DNA from: Croceivirga lutea
GTDB lineage: Bacteria; Bacteroidota; Bacteroidia; Flavobacteriales; Flavobacteriaceae
Direction: 5' to 3'
DNA: 64,000 nucleotides
Assembly (NCBI RefSeq): GCF_014235875.1
Contig: NZ_JACJUK010000002.1
Location: 496,001-560,000 of the forward strand
Position 1 is the first letter of the stretch. Each line of letters opens with the position of its first letter. The position numbers were made by a program, and so were the translations under genes. This document shows positions 16,669 to 25,684 of this stretch, piece by piece. A model generated the notes under the pieces. That model searched no databases. It worked only from the letters and a program-made list of their open reading frames with translations, and had not been told where the DNA came from.

Positions 16669-16745
16669 TGGTGGAGAATACCGGATTCGAACCGGTGGCC
16701 TCTTGCCTGCCAGGCAAGCGCTCTAGCCAACTGAGCTAATCCCCC
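16669..16745 (-). tRNA. tRNA-Ala (anticodon GGC)
   Basis: Complete cloverleaf on the minus strand. The acceptor stem GGGGGAT pairs with ATTCTCC and includes the G3-U70 wobble that specifies alanine. D-arm is TAGCTCAGTTGG, anticodon arm CTTGC-CTGGCAG-GCAAG with anticodon GGC, T-arm ACCGG-TTCGAAT-CCGGT. The 3' CCA is encoded in the DNA (16669-16671). Confidence 0.95.
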
Positions 16746-16789
16746 ATTGTAAGTTCGCAAAGGAACTACTTTTTACGATGTTGTCAAAA

Positions 16790-17587
16790 TCAAAACTTTT
16801 TTACACTCAAAACTAGTACCGGAACTGGCGCAAAGAATTCAGACTTTGAAATAGTGCTTTTTTCCCATAGTTTTTTAAAGAACCCTCTTTTTCTTCTAAA
16901 AACACATAACATATCTGGTTGTTTGCTATGAAAGTGCTCCAACACACCCAAATATGTTGTTTGATTTTCTGAAATACTTACGTTCTTACTTAAGTCTAAC
17001 AAGGCCGTGTTTATTTGCAAATCTTCTTCTGAATATCCTGGAGTTTTTACCAACAACAATTCAATTTCAGCTTTGAATTTATTTTTAATTGTTGTTAATG
17101 GCTGTAAAACCTTGTTTCGTTTTACAATACCTGACTTAAAAGCTACCAAAATGTTTTTCAAAGGCTTATACTCCGTTCCTTTAGGAACAATTAATAAAGG
17201 CACATTGGTTTTCTTAACTATTTTACCAGAAGTTCTCCCCAGGTACATCTCTTCATTAACTTCATTACTTCTCGGTGATAAAATAACCAAGTCTATCGCC
17301 AACTCTTCATTTAACGTGTTTAAACCATCTATGATTTCACCATTATAGGTTGCTACTTTAATATCTAACCCTTTAGTGTCAACTTGTTTAATAATCTCTT
17401 TAGCATGCTCTTTGTTCGCCATAGCAACTTTTTCTTCGGCTCTACCCAAATTACCAGCAGCAGTTGTAAAACTAAACACCTCCATTACATAAATGTTTGC
17501 ACCAAAATCTTTAGCAAAATCTATAGCATATTGTAATGTTTTGTGAGCATTTGATGAAGTGCCTAAAGGCACTAAAATATTATTCAT
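16790..17587 (-). CDS. Universal stress protein, tandem UspA domains
   Basis: 265 aa, cytoplasmic, two UspA-type domains (about residues 1-145 and 150-265). The first has the typical start NNILVPLGTSSNAHKTLQYAIDFA and a nucleotide-loop-like region GRTSGKIVKKTNVPLLIVP near residues 120-138; the second is more degenerate (NILVAFKSG). Usp proteins bind ATP or AMP and support survival under stress; the specific role cannot be inferred. Divergent from the GNAT gene across a gap of about 50 nt that probably contains both promoters. Confidence 0.88.
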   Translation of the reverse strand: MNNILVPLGTSSNAHKTLQYAIDFAKDFGANIYVMEVFSFTTAAGNLGRAEEKVAMANKEHAKEIIKQVDTKGLDIKVATYNGEIIDGLNTLNEELAIDLVILSPRSNEVNEEMYLGRTSGKIVKKTNVPLLIVPKGTEYKPLKNILVAFKSGIVKRNKVLQPLTTIKNKFKAEIELLLVKTPGYSEEDLQINTALLDLSKNVSISENQTTYLGVLEHFHSKQPDMLCVFRRKRGFFKKLWEKSTISKSEFFAPVPVLVLSVKKF

Positions 17588-17640
17588 AATTGGTTACTTA
17601 TGTTATTCCTCTAAATTTACAACGAATTCAAGATGTTGAG

Positions 17641-18144
17641 ATGATTCGTAAAGCAAAGTTATCAGAAATACCTGAAATTTTAGCGATTACTAAAGCATGT
17701 GCTTTAAAAATGATTTCCAATGAAATACATCAATGGAATGAACACTACCCTTCAAAAGAAGCTTTTGTAAAAGATATTGAACGAGACGAGTTGTACGTTC
17801 TCGAAAAAAACAATGGTATTATTGCCGGAGTTACCATTTCAACCTTTATGGATGCAGAATATATTCCCGTAAAATGGCTCACAGCAAATACAAATAATAT
17901 ATACATACACAGACTCTACGTACACCCCAAAGAACAAGCTAAAGGGTTGGCCCAACAACTTATGGATTATGCAGAAAATTATGCGAAATCAAATGGGGCT
18001 ACATCTGTAAGACTTGATACTTTTTCACAAAACACCAGAAATCAAAAGTTTTATGAAAAAAGAGGCTACTTTAAACTAGGTGACATCTTTTTTCCGAAAC
18101 AAAGTAAACACCCATTTCACTGTTATGAATTGGTTTTAAAATAG
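17641..18144 (+). CDS. GNAT-family N-acetyltransferase
   Basis: 167 aa from the ATG giving MIRKAKLSEIPEIL, the usual start of GNAT domains; the longer reading adds unrelated residues. The acetyl-CoA-binding motif A is YVHPKEQAKGLAQQLMDYAENYA (QAKGLA loop), followed by VRLDTFSQNTRNQKFYEKRGYF, typical of motif B. The substrate is unknown; candidates include small amines or protein N-termini. It is 2 nt before the MATE gene, so the two are cotranscribed; a detoxification pairing is possible but not demonstrated. Confidence 0.88.
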   Translation: MIRKAKLSEIPEILAITKACALKMISNEIHQWNEHYPSKEAFVKDIERDELYVLEKNNGIIAGVTISTFMDAEYIPVKWLTANTNNIYIHRLYVHPKEQAKGLAQQLMDYAENYAKSNGATSVRLDTFSQNTRNQKFYEKRGYFKLGDIFFPKQSKHPFHCYELVLK

Positions 18145-18146
18145 AT

Positions 18147-19487
18147 ATGAAAACTAAGCTAAAAGTAGAGTTTATATCAATTAATCGTTTGGCAATACCT
18201 GCTACCATTTCTGGTATTGCAGAACCTCTTCTATCTATTACAGATACTGCAGTTGTTGGTAATATTCCTATTGATGGTTTAGAGTCTTTAGCGGCTGCCG
18301 GTATCGTGGGTTCTTTTTTATCTATGCTTATATGGGTCTTAGGCCAAACTAGAAGTGCAATATCTGCTATTATTTCCCAATATTTAGGAGCCAATAAACT
18401 CAATGAAGTGCGCGATTTACCTGCTCAGGCAATTTTTCTAAATATTACTTTAAGCCTAGTAATTTTACTTTCTACCTTTTTTATTGCAGAAGATATTTTT
18501 CGCCTGTTTGAGGCAAAAGGTAAAATTTTAAGTTATGCTGTTGACTATTATAAAATTAGGGTTTGGGGTTTTCCTTTAACCCTATTCACTTTTGCTGTAT
18601 TTGGTATTTTTAGAGGTTTACAAAACACCTTCTATCCTATGCTTGTGGCAATAATTGGCGCGGTTTTGAACATTGTTTTAGATTTTATTTTAGTTTACGG
18701 CGTAGAAGATGTTTTACCACCTATGTATCTAAAAGGTGCCGCTTGGGCAAGTTTAATAGCTCAGGCAATAATGGCTTTACTTGCCTTTATTTTATTAAAA
18801 GTTAAAAGTAATATCAGCCTAAAACTTACCTTGCCTTTTAATAAAGAACTGCCCCAACTCATTTACATGAGTCTCAATTTATTTGTAAGAACTTTAGCCC
18901 TAAATTTAGCTTTGATGCTTGCCGTAAGAGAAGCAACTTCATTAGGAGACCGCTATATAGGAGCACACACCATTGCAATTAATCTATGGTTATTTTCTGC
19001 TTTTTTTATTGATGGTTATTCAGCTGCAGGTAATAGTATGGCTGGTAGACTACTTGGTTCTAAAGATTACCAAGGTTTGTGGTCTTTAGCTAAAAAAGTG
19101 AATGTATACGGTAGTGTAGTCAGCTTAGTTTTATTGTTCTTCGGTTTTGTTTTCTACAATCAATTAGGTCGTCTTTTTTCGCAAGAATCAGAAGTTTTAA
19201 CTGCATTTTATCAAGTTTTTTACTTAGTGCTATTGGCTTTACCAATTAATACAATTGCATTTTTGTTTGATGGTATTTTTAAAGGTATGGGTAAAATGAA
19301 ATTTCTAAGAAACGTATTATTAATCGCCACACTATTAGGTTTTATTCCTACACTATATATTGGAAAGTATTTGAATTTGGGTTTGCATGCTATTTGGATA
19401 GCATTTATTGTTTGGATGGTACTAAGAGGTGCTCCACTGGTTATTAAATTCCGCAATACTTTTAAACCACTATTAAAAGAATCCTAA
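18147..19487 (+). CDS. MATE-family multidrug/toxin efflux transporter
   Basis: 446 aa inner-membrane protein with about 12 hydrophobic segments arranged as two similar halves, as in the MATE/DinF group. N-terminal signature: INRLAIPATISGIAEPLLSITDTAVVGNI; central AAWASLIAQAIMALLAFILL. Members export cationic drugs or metabolites in exchange for Na+ or H+; this subgroup often resembles DinF. It starts 2 nt after the GNAT gene. Confidence 0.9.
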   Translation: MKTKLKVEFISINRLAIPATISGIAEPLLSITDTAVVGNIPIDGLESLAAAGIVGSFLSMLIWVLGQTRSAISAIISQYLGANKLNEVRDLPAQAIFLNITLSLVILLSTFFIAEDIFRLFEAKGKILSYAVDYYKIRVWGFPLTLFTFAVFGIFRGLQNTFYPMLVAIIGAVLNIVLDFILVYGVEDVLPPMYLKGAAWASLIAQAIMALLAFILLKVKSNISLKLTLPFNKELPQLIYMSLNLFVRTLALNLALMLAVREATSLGDRYIGAHTIAINLWLFSAFFIDGYSAAGNSMAGRLLGSKDYQGLWSLAKKVNVYGSVVSLVLLFFGFVFYNQLGRLFSQESEVLTAFYQVFYLVLLALPINTIAFLFDGIFKGMGKMKFLRNVLLIATLLGFIPTLYIGKYLNLGLHAIWIAFIVWMVLRGAPLVIKFRNTFKPLLKES

Positions 19488-19532
19488 GTAATTTTAGGGT
19501 AAATTAAACGCATAGTTAAAGAAGTTACTATT

Positions 19533-20300
19533 ATGACTACGGAAAGACAAAACGGAAGCTTATACACTAATATTGAAAACAGAATTGCTTATGTAGAATT
19601 TGGTCATCCAGCTAGTAATTCTTTTGTTTCAGAACTGTTAGACCGTTTAGCACAAACCATTAGTGATTTATCTAAAAACGTTGATGTAAACGCAATTCTC
19701 TTAAAATCTGAAGGTGAAAAAGCATTTTGCGCAGGAGCTTCTTTTGATGAATTAGTAGCTATTAGCAATCTAGAAGAGGGAAAAGCATTTTTTAGTGGCT
19801 TTGCCAAAGTCATCAACGCTATGCGTGTTTGCTCAAAGCCAATTATTGGACGTATTCAAGGTAAAACAGTTGGTGGAGGTGTAGGATTAGCCTCTGCTTG
19901 CGATTACGTTTATGCTACTGAAGCGGCTGCCATAAAACTCTCAGAAATTTCTATTGGTATTGGCCCCTTTGTTATTGCGCCAGCAGTTGAACGCAAAATT
20001 GGCAAAGCGGCACTAGCTGAACTTTCTTTTTATCCTACAGAATGGAAAAATGCCTATTGGGCTAAAGAGAAAGGTCTTTATGCCAAAGTATATGATTCTA
20101 TTTCTGAAATGGATAAGAATATTGAAATACATCTAGAAAAACTAGCGTCATATAACCCTGAAGCTCTTGCTGCCATGAAAAAAGTACTTTGGGAAGGTAC
20201 TGAAAACTGGTCTCAAACGTTAGCAGATAGAGCAGCGCTTTCTGGTAAACTGGCTTTATCTGAAGCAACCAAATCTGCTTTAGCAAAATTTAAAAAGTAA
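19533..20300 (+). CDS. Enoyl-CoA hydratase/isomerase family protein
   Basis: 255 aa crotonase-fold enzyme, cytoplasmic. The oxyanion-hole segments are visible: AFCAGASFDEL near residue 66 and GKTVGGGVGLASACDYVYATE around 108-128. The hydratase Glu pair is not fully evident: the position after GGG has Val-Gly-Leu-Ala, and SEISIGIGPFV replaces the common ExxxGxxP. Beta-oxidation, phenylacetate or other CoA pathways are possible; no pathway neighbour is present. It is followed at once by a 37-codon membrane ORF. Confidence 0.87.
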   Translation: MTTERQNGSLYTNIENRIAYVEFGHPASNSFVSELLDRLAQTISDLSKNVDVNAILLKSEGEKAFCAGASFDELVAISNLEEGKAFFSGFAKVINAMRVCSKPIIGRIQGKTVGGGVGLASACDYVYATEAAAIKLSEISIGIGPFVIAPAVERKIGKAALAELSFYPTEWKNAYWAKEKGLYAKVYDSISEMDKNIEIHLEKLASYNPEALAAMKKVLWEGTENWSQTLADRAALSGKLALSEATKSALAKFKK

Positions 20301-20301
20301 T

Positions 20302-20415
20302 ATGGATATTCTCTCCCTTTTAAACAGCGATATTGTTTTCCCCCTTTTAGCGTTATTGGTTATAGCCATTTATATTTTTACGAGAATGAGAAATAACAGA
20401 AGGTTTAAGCGTTAA
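20302..20415 (+). CDS. 37-aa single-pass membrane miniprotein
   Basis: Begins 1 nt after the enoyl-CoA hydratase stop and ends 5 nt before the DUF3592 gene, so it sits in a gapless gene chain. It encodes a short N-terminus, one hydrophobic helix (IVFPLLALLVIAIYIFT, about residues 11-27) and a basic tail (RMRNNRRFKR), a classical inside-positive small membrane protein. Not recognised. The tight spacing on both sides and the sensible topology argue that it is translated. Confidence 0.6.
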   Translation: MDILSLLNSDIVFPLLALLVIAIYIFTRMRNNRRFKR

Positions 20416-20420
20416 TTTCA

Positions 20421-20852
20421 ATGATTAAAAAGCACCGACCTATGTTGTGGTTACTTTTTTATGGTTTTCTCTTTTTAATAGGCATTGTAATTCTATATTT
20501 TACTTACAACCAATACGCTAAAACACAGCGTTTACTTGAAAATGGTATTAAAACTACAGGAACCGTTGAAAGCTATATTACCTCATCTGGTGATAATGGA
20601 ACCATGTACAAACCAGTAATCACATTTAAAGACAAAAGAGGCAGGCAGCGAGAGTTTGTTAGTGAGATTTCATCTAAACCACCAGCCTATGAAATTGGTG
20701 AAAAAGTTAAACTGGTGTATGATATTAGAAAAGATAGCAATGTTAAAACCGTTTCTTTCTGGGGGTTGTACAGAGGTGTAGTTATCCCAGCTATGATTGC
20801 CTCTCCATTTTTAGTAATTGGGGCAGCATATCTTCTTTATAGATTATACTAA
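20421..20852 (+). CDS. DUF3592-like membrane protein
   Basis: 143 aa. Two hydrophobic segments (about residues 9-28 and 120-140) flank an extracytoplasmic beta-rich domain with the pattern GTVESYITSSGDNGTMYKPVITFKDKRGRQREFVS and FEIGEKVKLVYD-like elements (YEIGEKVKLVYDIRKDSNVK), typical of DUF3592. Function unknown in the family. It belongs to a chain starting with the enoyl-CoA hydratase and the 37-aa membrane peptide. Confidence 0.75.
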   Translation: MIKKHRPMLWLLFYGFLFLIGIVILYFTYNQYAKTQRLLENGIKTTGTVESYITSSGDNGTMYKPVITFKDKRGRQREFVSEISSKPPAYEIGEKVKLVYDIRKDSNVKTVSFWGLYRGVVIPAMIASPFLVIGAAYLLYRLY

Positions 20853-20864
20853 TCTAATTTTAAA

Positions 20865-20872
20865 TACTTTTG
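20865..20872 (+). promoter_or_regulatory. -7 box placing lpxH on a leaderless mRNA
   Basis: TACTTTTG, a perfect TAnnTTTG, ends 6 nt before the ATG at 20879, so transcription should begin at or within a few nt of the start codon. Confidence 0.5.
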
Positions 20873-20878
20873 TTTTCA

Positions 20879-21646
20879 ATGGAAAACATTTCATTTGAGG
20901 CTGGTAAAAAAATCTATTTTTCTAGTGACAATCATTTAGGGGCGCCAACCTTTAAAGAGAGCTTACCCCGAGAGAAAAAATTTATAGCTTGGTTAGATTT
21001 TGTAAAAAAAGATGCTGCAGCTATTTTTCTTATGGGCGACTTATTCGACTTTTGGTTTGAGTATAAAACGGTTGTCCCTAAAGGGTTTACGAGAACACTT
21101 GGTAAACTTGCTGAACTCACAGACGCTGGTATTCCTATCTATTATTTCGTTGGTAACCACGACCTTTGGATGAATGGTTATTTTGAAGAAGAACTCAACA
21201 TTCCGGTTTATCATAAACCACAACAACTTAGCATAAACAACAAACAATTTTTTATTGGTCACGGAGATGGTTTAGGACCCGGCGATTTGGGGTTCAAACG
21301 AATGAAAAAGGTATTTACCAACCCTTTAGCTAAGTGGTTTTTTAGATGGTTACACCCCGATTTAGGTGTGCGTTTGGCGCAACACTTATCTGTTAATAAT
21401 AAAATTATTTCTGGTGATGCTGATGCTACTTTTCTTGGTGAAGATAAAGAATGGTTAATACAATATTGTAAACGCAAATTAGAAACTGATCATTACGATT
21501 ATTTTATTTTTGGCCATAGGCATTTGCCGTTAGAAATTGATTTAAAAGAACGTTCTAAATACATCAATTTAGGAGATTGGGTTCAATATTTTACGTATGC
21601 TGTTTTTGATGGAAATGAATTGAAATTAGAGACCTTTTCAAAATAG
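20879..21646 (+). CDS. lpxH: UDP-2,3-diacylglucosamine diphosphatase family phosphoesterase
   Basis: 255 aa calcineurin-like metallophosphoesterase of the LpxH group, peripheral on the inner membrane, which hydrolyses UDP-2,3-diacylglucosamine to lipid X in lipid A synthesis. The metal-site blocks are all present: SDNHLGAP (Asp, with Asn where many have Ile/Leu-His), GDLFDFWFEY, GNHDLWM, IGHGDGLGPGD and FGHRHLPL. The ATG at 20879 is preferred over an upstream TTG because it lies just after a good -7 box. No other lipid A genes are nearby, as is usual for lpxH. Confidence 0.85.
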   Translation: MENISFEAGKKIYFSSDNHLGAPTFKESLPREKKFIAWLDFVKKDAAAIFLMGDLFDFWFEYKTVVPKGFTRTLGKLAELTDAGIPIYYFVGNHDLWMNGYFEEELNIPVYHKPQQLSINNKQFFIGHGDGLGPGDLGFKRMKKVFTNPLAKWFFRWLHPDLGVRLAQHLSVNNKIISGDADATFLGEDKEWLIQYCKRKLETDHYDYFIFGHRHLPLEIDLKERSKYINLGDWVQYFTYAVFDGNELKLETFSK

Positions 21647-21682
21647 AATATCATCAATTTATTTACATGGTATACTTTTTTA

Positions 21683-22954
21683 CTAATCCATATCACTCTG
21701 CTCTTCAACATCTTTAGATAAATCTAGTTTTCTAAAACTTGGTGATAAAATGGCCATTCCACCAACCGTTAACAAGGTCATACATCCGCCAAAAACCACC
21801 GCAGTTACCGTACCCATAAGTTTAGCGGTTACTCCACTTTCAAAAGCACCTAATTCATTTGAAGAGCCCACAAAAATTGAGTTGACAGATGCTACCCTAC
21901 CACGCATATTATCAGGCGTTTTTAATTGCAAAATAGTTTGCCTGATAATCATAGAAACGCCATCTACAGCTCCACTGGCAAATAAAGCTATTACAGATAA
22001 CCAAAAATATTTTGATAAGCCAAATATTATGATGCATACGCCAAATGCAAAAACGGCAATCAACAATTTTTTACCCGCATTTTTGTGAAGAGGAAAACGG
22101 GTAGAGGCTATCATAATTAATGATGCTCCAACCGCAGGTGCCGCTCTTAATATACCAAAGCCTTCTGAACCTACTTTCAATATATCTTGTGCAAAAATAG
22201 GTAGAAGTGCAACTGCGCCTCCAAAAAGTACTGCAATCATATCTAAAGTAAGCGCTCCTAAAATAGCTTTGGTACTAAACACAAATCTTAATCCATCTTT
22301 CAAACTTTGCAGTACAGGTTCACCTAATTTGGGATTTAAAATGGGTTTTCTTTTTATCTGAGACAAGAATACTAATGCCAAAAGTGAAAAGCCAAAGATT
22401 ACACATAAAGACCAGTGAACACCAATCCAACCTATTGAAAAGCCCGCAAATGCAGGACCTACAACAGCGGCAACTTGCCAAGTTGAGCTACTCCAAGTTG
22501 CTGCGTTAGGATATATCTTCTTTGGAACAATTAAGGCAATTAAAGAGAAAATTGTTGGCCCAATAAAAGCCCTAACCAAGCCTCCAAGAAATACCAATGC
22601 ATATACGGTGTATAAAATTGATTTTTCTGAATAGGTAGCTTCAACACTGGGTAAGGTTACTAAAAAAAGACCAAGGCTAATTACTGAAAATCCTAAAATA
22701 CATTTAACCAATAAGTTTCGTTTTTCATTTTGATCAACAATATGACCCGCAAAAAGGGCAATGCTTACGGCAGGAATTATCTCCATTAAACCAATAATAC
22801 CTAAACTTAAAGGGTCTTTAGTTAAAGAATATACTTGCCACTCTATAACTATAAACTGCATGCTCCAAGCAAAAACCATAGCAAACCGAACCAATAAAAA
22901 TATATTGAATTCTTTATAACGCAAGGCAGCATAAGGATCCAAAGGTTTTGCCAT
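21683..22954 (-). CDS. MFS transporter (EntS/MFS_3-like)
   Basis: 423 aa inner-membrane protein with about 12 transmembrane segments. Typical MFS features: an N-terminal FNIFLLVRFAMVFAWSMQFIVIEWQVYSLTKDPLSLGIIGLMEIIPAV and the loop 2-3 element GHIVDQNEKRN (compare GxxxDRxxRR). It resembles the enterobactin-exporter-like MFS_3 group, which exports siderophores or drugs; the substrate here is unknown. Its start is 2 nt after the VOC-protein stop, so recJ, the VOC gene and this gene form one operon. Confidence 0.87.
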   Translation of the reverse strand: MAKPLDPYAALRYKEFNIFLLVRFAMVFAWSMQFIVIEWQVYSLTKDPLSLGIIGLMEIIPAVSIALFAGHIVDQNEKRNLLVKCILGFSVISLGLFLVTLPSVEATYSEKSILYTVYALVFLGGLVRAFIGPTIFSLIALIVPKKIYPNAATWSSSTWQVAAVVGPAFAGFSIGWIGVHWSLCVIFGFSLLALVFLSQIKRKPILNPKLGEPVLQSLKDGLRFVFSTKAILGALTLDMIAVLFGGAVALLPIFAQDILKVGSEGFGILRAAPAVGASLIMIASTRFPLHKNAGKKLLIAVFAFGVCIIIFGLSKYFWLSVIALFASGAVDGVSMIIRQTILQLKTPDNMRGRVASVNSIFVGSSNELGAFESGVTAKLMGTVTAVVFGGCMTLLTVGGMAILSPSFRKLDLSKDVEEQSDMD

Positions 22955-22956
22955 AA

Positions 22957-23343
22957 TTAAATTGTTATTTCAATTCGGTTACCTTCAGGGTCTAAAATTA
23001 CACTTTCATAAAACCCGTCTCCTGTTGTTCGTGGTTCACCAACTACGGTAAACCCTTCTTGTATTATTTGGTTGGTCAGCATATCTACTTTTTTCTTAGA
23101 ACCCACAGATATTGCAAAGTGAGTTAAACCAGTATGCTCAATTTCTTTTGCTTCTAATACCGGTATTTCGGGTTTGTGCATAAGTTCTAATTGTGCACCA
23201 TCAGCAAATGAAATAAAGTAAGATTTAAAATTCTTTTTAGGGTTATAATAGAGTGCATTAGATTTGCCGTTAAAATATCTTTCATAAAAAGATTTACTCT
23301 TCTCTAAATCTTGTACCCAAATGGCTATATGCGCTATCCTCAT
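22957..23343 (-). CDS. VOC-family (glyoxalase/bleomycin resistance-like) protein
   Basis: 128 aa with two beta-alpha-beta-beta-beta modules: IAHIAIWVQDLEKSKSFYERYF at the N-terminus and GLTHFAISVGSKKKVDMLTNQI in the second half, ending ILDPEGNRIEI. Candidate metal ligands are the His of IAHIAIW, Glu in QLELM, His in LTHFAIS and Glu in RIEITI, as in glyoxalase I-type enzymes. The substrate is unknown. The ATG overlaps the recJ stop by 4 nt, giving translational coupling. Confidence 0.87.
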   Translation of the reverse strand: MRIAHIAIWVQDLEKSKSFYERYFNGKSNALYYNPKKNFKSYFISFADGAQLELMHKPEIPVLEAKEIEHTGLTHFAISVGSKKKVDMLTNQIIQEGFTVVGEPRTTGDGFYESVILDPEGNRIEITI

Positions 23344-25028
23344 CTAATATCTTTTATTCGCAGCTGAAGGTTAACTTGGCCATTCCATTCATTTTCTTCA
23401 ATTACATAAGCAATATCAAACTGCTGTCTACCTTTTATCAGTGCTATTTTGTCTCCCAAACCAAAACCAATACAACCAATAGGTTGACTACCGTTTTTAG
23501 TAACGGCTATTTTTAGGTGTTTTTCTTTTTCTCCTACCCCTTTGCCATAACCAGTGTCTACAACACCTCTAGTCATAAAAACAGGCGCCATATTCCCTGG
23601 TCCAAATGGCGCAAATTGTTTAAGAATTCTGTAAAATTTAGGAGTAATTTCTTCGAGTTCTAACTCAGCATCAATATGAATTTCTGGAGTTAACAATTGT
23701 GGGTCTATAGTCTCTGCAACTACTTTTTCAAATTGTTGTTTAAAGGTTTCAAATTGTTCTTCTAGCAATGTTAAGCCTGCTGCATATTTGTGCCCTCCAA
23801 ATTGCTCAATACAATCGGCACAACCTTCTAAGGCTTCATATACATCAAAACCCTTTACAGACCGTGCAGAAGCCGCCAACTTATTTCCACTTTTAGTGAA
23901 CACAAGTGTAGGCCTATAATACGTTTCTGTTAGTCTTGATGCCACAATACCAATAACACCTTTATGCCAGTCTTCTTGATAAACCACAGAGGTAAAGCGC
24001 TCTTCTTCTTTATTTTGTTTGATTTGTAGTAATGCGGCTTCAGTTATTTCTTTATCCATGTCTCGCCGATCAGAATTAAACTGTTCTATTTCAGCGGCAA
24101 TAGCATTTGCTTTTTCAATTTCTGATGCCATCAAAAGATTAACTGCAAACTGGCCATGTTCCATTCTACCAGCAGCATTAATTCTAGGGGCTAGAATAAA
24201 AACAACATCTGTAATAGTAAGCTGTTCTTTTTTTATCTGATTAGCAATGGCTTTTATTCCTATTCGTGGATTACTATTAATTATTTGTAGGCCGTAATAG
24301 GCTAAAACACGATTTTCCCCTGTAATGGGAACGATATCTGCAGCGATTGCAGTTGCTACTAAATCTAAATAGGGTAGCAAATCATTAATGTCTTCACCAT
24401 AACGTTGACCTATAGCTTGAATTAATTTAAAACCCACCCCACAACCACAAAGTTCTTTATAAGGGTAATTACAGTCTTTTCTTTTGGGGTCTAATACAGC
24501 TACTGCATCTGGAATTTCATTTCCTGGTCTATGGTGGTCACAAATAATAAAATCAATAGCCTTTTGCTTGGCATATTCTACCTTATCAAGAGCTTTTATA
24601 CCACAGTCTAAAGCTATGATTAAAGAAAAGTTGTTGTCCTCAGCAAAATCAATTCCTTGGATAGAAACTCCATATCCTTCAGTGTATCTATCTGGAATAT
24701 AGGTAGCAACATTCGGATACTTGTCTAGTAAATAACTACCTACCAAGGCCACACTTGTGGTACCATCTACATCATAATCACCATAGACCAAGATATTTTC
24801 CCCTGCCTGGATGGCTTTCTCAATTCTACCCACTGCAACATCCATATCTTGTAACAAGAAAGGGTCATGTAAATCTGTTAACTGCGGGCGAAAAAATTTC
24901 TTTGCCTGTTCAAAATTGCTAATATTGCGCTGTATCAAAAGTTGTGCAATATTTTTATCTACCTGCAACGATTTTGATAACTGTAAAATATTTTCCTTTT
25001 GTGGTTTTGGTTTAAGTGTCCAGCGCAT
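23340..25028 (-). CDS. recJ: Single-stranded-DNA-specific exonuclease RecJ
   Basis: 562 aa from the ATG giving MRWTLKPKPQ; 5'-to-3' ssDNA exonuclease in recombination and mismatch repair. DHH-family motifs are intact: I DYDVDGTTS (about 81-89), II ALDCGI, III ICDHHRPG and IV region LDPKRKD...CGCGVGFKL. The DHHA1 domain has GGHKYAAGL around residue 415 and the C-terminal OB domain follows. First gene of an operon with a VOC protein and an MFS transporter, partners without evident functional link. A one-mismatch -7 box (TAAACTTG on the minus strand, 25035-25042) ends 6 nt before the ATG. Confidence 0.95.
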   Translation of the reverse strand: MRWTLKPKPQKENILQLSKSLQVDKNIAQLLIQRNISNFEQAKKFFRPQLTDLHDPFLLQDMDVAVGRIEKAIQAGENILVYGDYDVDGTTSVALVGSYLLDKYPNVATYIPDRYTEGYGVSIQGIDFAEDNNFSLIIALDCGIKALDKVEYAKQKAIDFIICDHHRPGNEIPDAVAVLDPKRKDCNYPYKELCGCGVGFKLIQAIGQRYGEDINDLLPYLDLVATAIAADIVPITGENRVLAYYGLQIINSNPRIGIKAIANQIKKEQLTITDVVFILAPRINAAGRMEHGQFAVNLLMASEIEKANAIAAEIEQFNSDRRDMDKEITEAALLQIKQNKEEERFTSVVYQEDWHKGVIGIVASRLTETYYRPTLVFTKSGNKLAASARSVKGFDVYEALEGCADCIEQFGGHKYAAGLTLLEEQFETFKQQFEKVVAETIDPQLLTPEIHIDAELELEEITPKFYRILKQFAPFGPGNMAPVFMTRGVVDTGYGKGVGEKEKHLKIAVTKNGSQPIGCIGFGLGDKIALIKGRQQFDIAYVIEENEWNGQVNLQLRIKDIR

Positions 25029-25034
25029 GGTTTT

Positions 25035-25042
25035 CAAGTTTA
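25035..25042 (-). promoter_or_regulatory. Candidate -7 box of recJ
   Basis: TAAACTTG on the minus strand, one mismatch to TAnnTTTG, 6 nt before the recJ ATG; predicts a leaderless or near-leaderless transcript. Confidence 0.35.
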
Positions 25043-25140
25043 TTGTCGTAATTTAAGAGGATTCCCATTTTTAGAAAACAATACCATGAATAAGACTATC
25101 GATACCATCAACTTAACTTTTTAGCTGTTTAAAGTAAATG

Positions 25141-25569
25141 TTATTTATGATGAAAAATAGTTTCAATTTCCATGGTAGCAAATTGCCTAAACATTTCCAT
25201 AACCCCGCAATATTTCTCTACAGATAAATTAACTGCTTTTGTAAGTTTAGCTTCGTCTAAAGCTTTGCCATAGAAATGATACTCAACCTTAACCTTGTGA
25301 TAGTACTTTGGGTGCTCCTCTGTTAATTCGCCAATAGTTTCAATGGTAAAATCTTCTACGGCCAACTTCATCTTACGAATCAGCATTGCTATATCTAAAC
25401 CTGAACAACCTGCTAAAGAAGAAAGCATTAACGCTTTTGGTCTATACCCCAAGCCCTCACCACCGTCGTCAAGGCTTGCATCAATATTTAAGTCTAAACC
25501 TGATGGATTATTACTTTGCAAGGCCATTTTACCTAACCATTTGGTGGTCACGTGATTATTAACTGCCAT
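25141..25569 (-). CDS. OsmC-family protein
   Basis: 142 aa. OsmC/Ohr-like fold with the two expected reactive cysteines in SSLAGCSGLDIAMLIRKM (about residue 55) and VEKYCGVMEMF (about residue 119). Some members are thiol peroxidases for organic hydroperoxides; this YhfA-like subgroup is less well defined. The gene is monocistronic, divergent from the AhpD-like gene 115 nt away, so two putative peroxidase-type genes share this intergenic region. Confidence 0.88.
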   Translation of the reverse strand: MAVNNHVTTKWLGKMALQSNNPSGLDLNIDASLDDGGEGLGYRPKALMLSSLAGCSGLDIAMLIRKMKLAVEDFTIETIGELTEEHPKYYHKVKVEYHFYGKALDEAKLTKAVNLSVEKYCGVMEMFRQFATMEIETIFHHK

Positions 25570-25684
25570 TAGTTTTGTTTTTGTGATTGATAAAAATACG
25601 ACTTAAATTAGGAGTCATTGTCCCCTATTCTTATACATCCTTAACTTTTATTCTTCTGGCAATTTATTAACTAAACTAAACTTC

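Noticed and set aside
16669-16745. tRNA-Ala as an occupied integration site
   Set aside because: No integrase and no duplicated tRNA 3' end were found in the neighbouring 3 kb.
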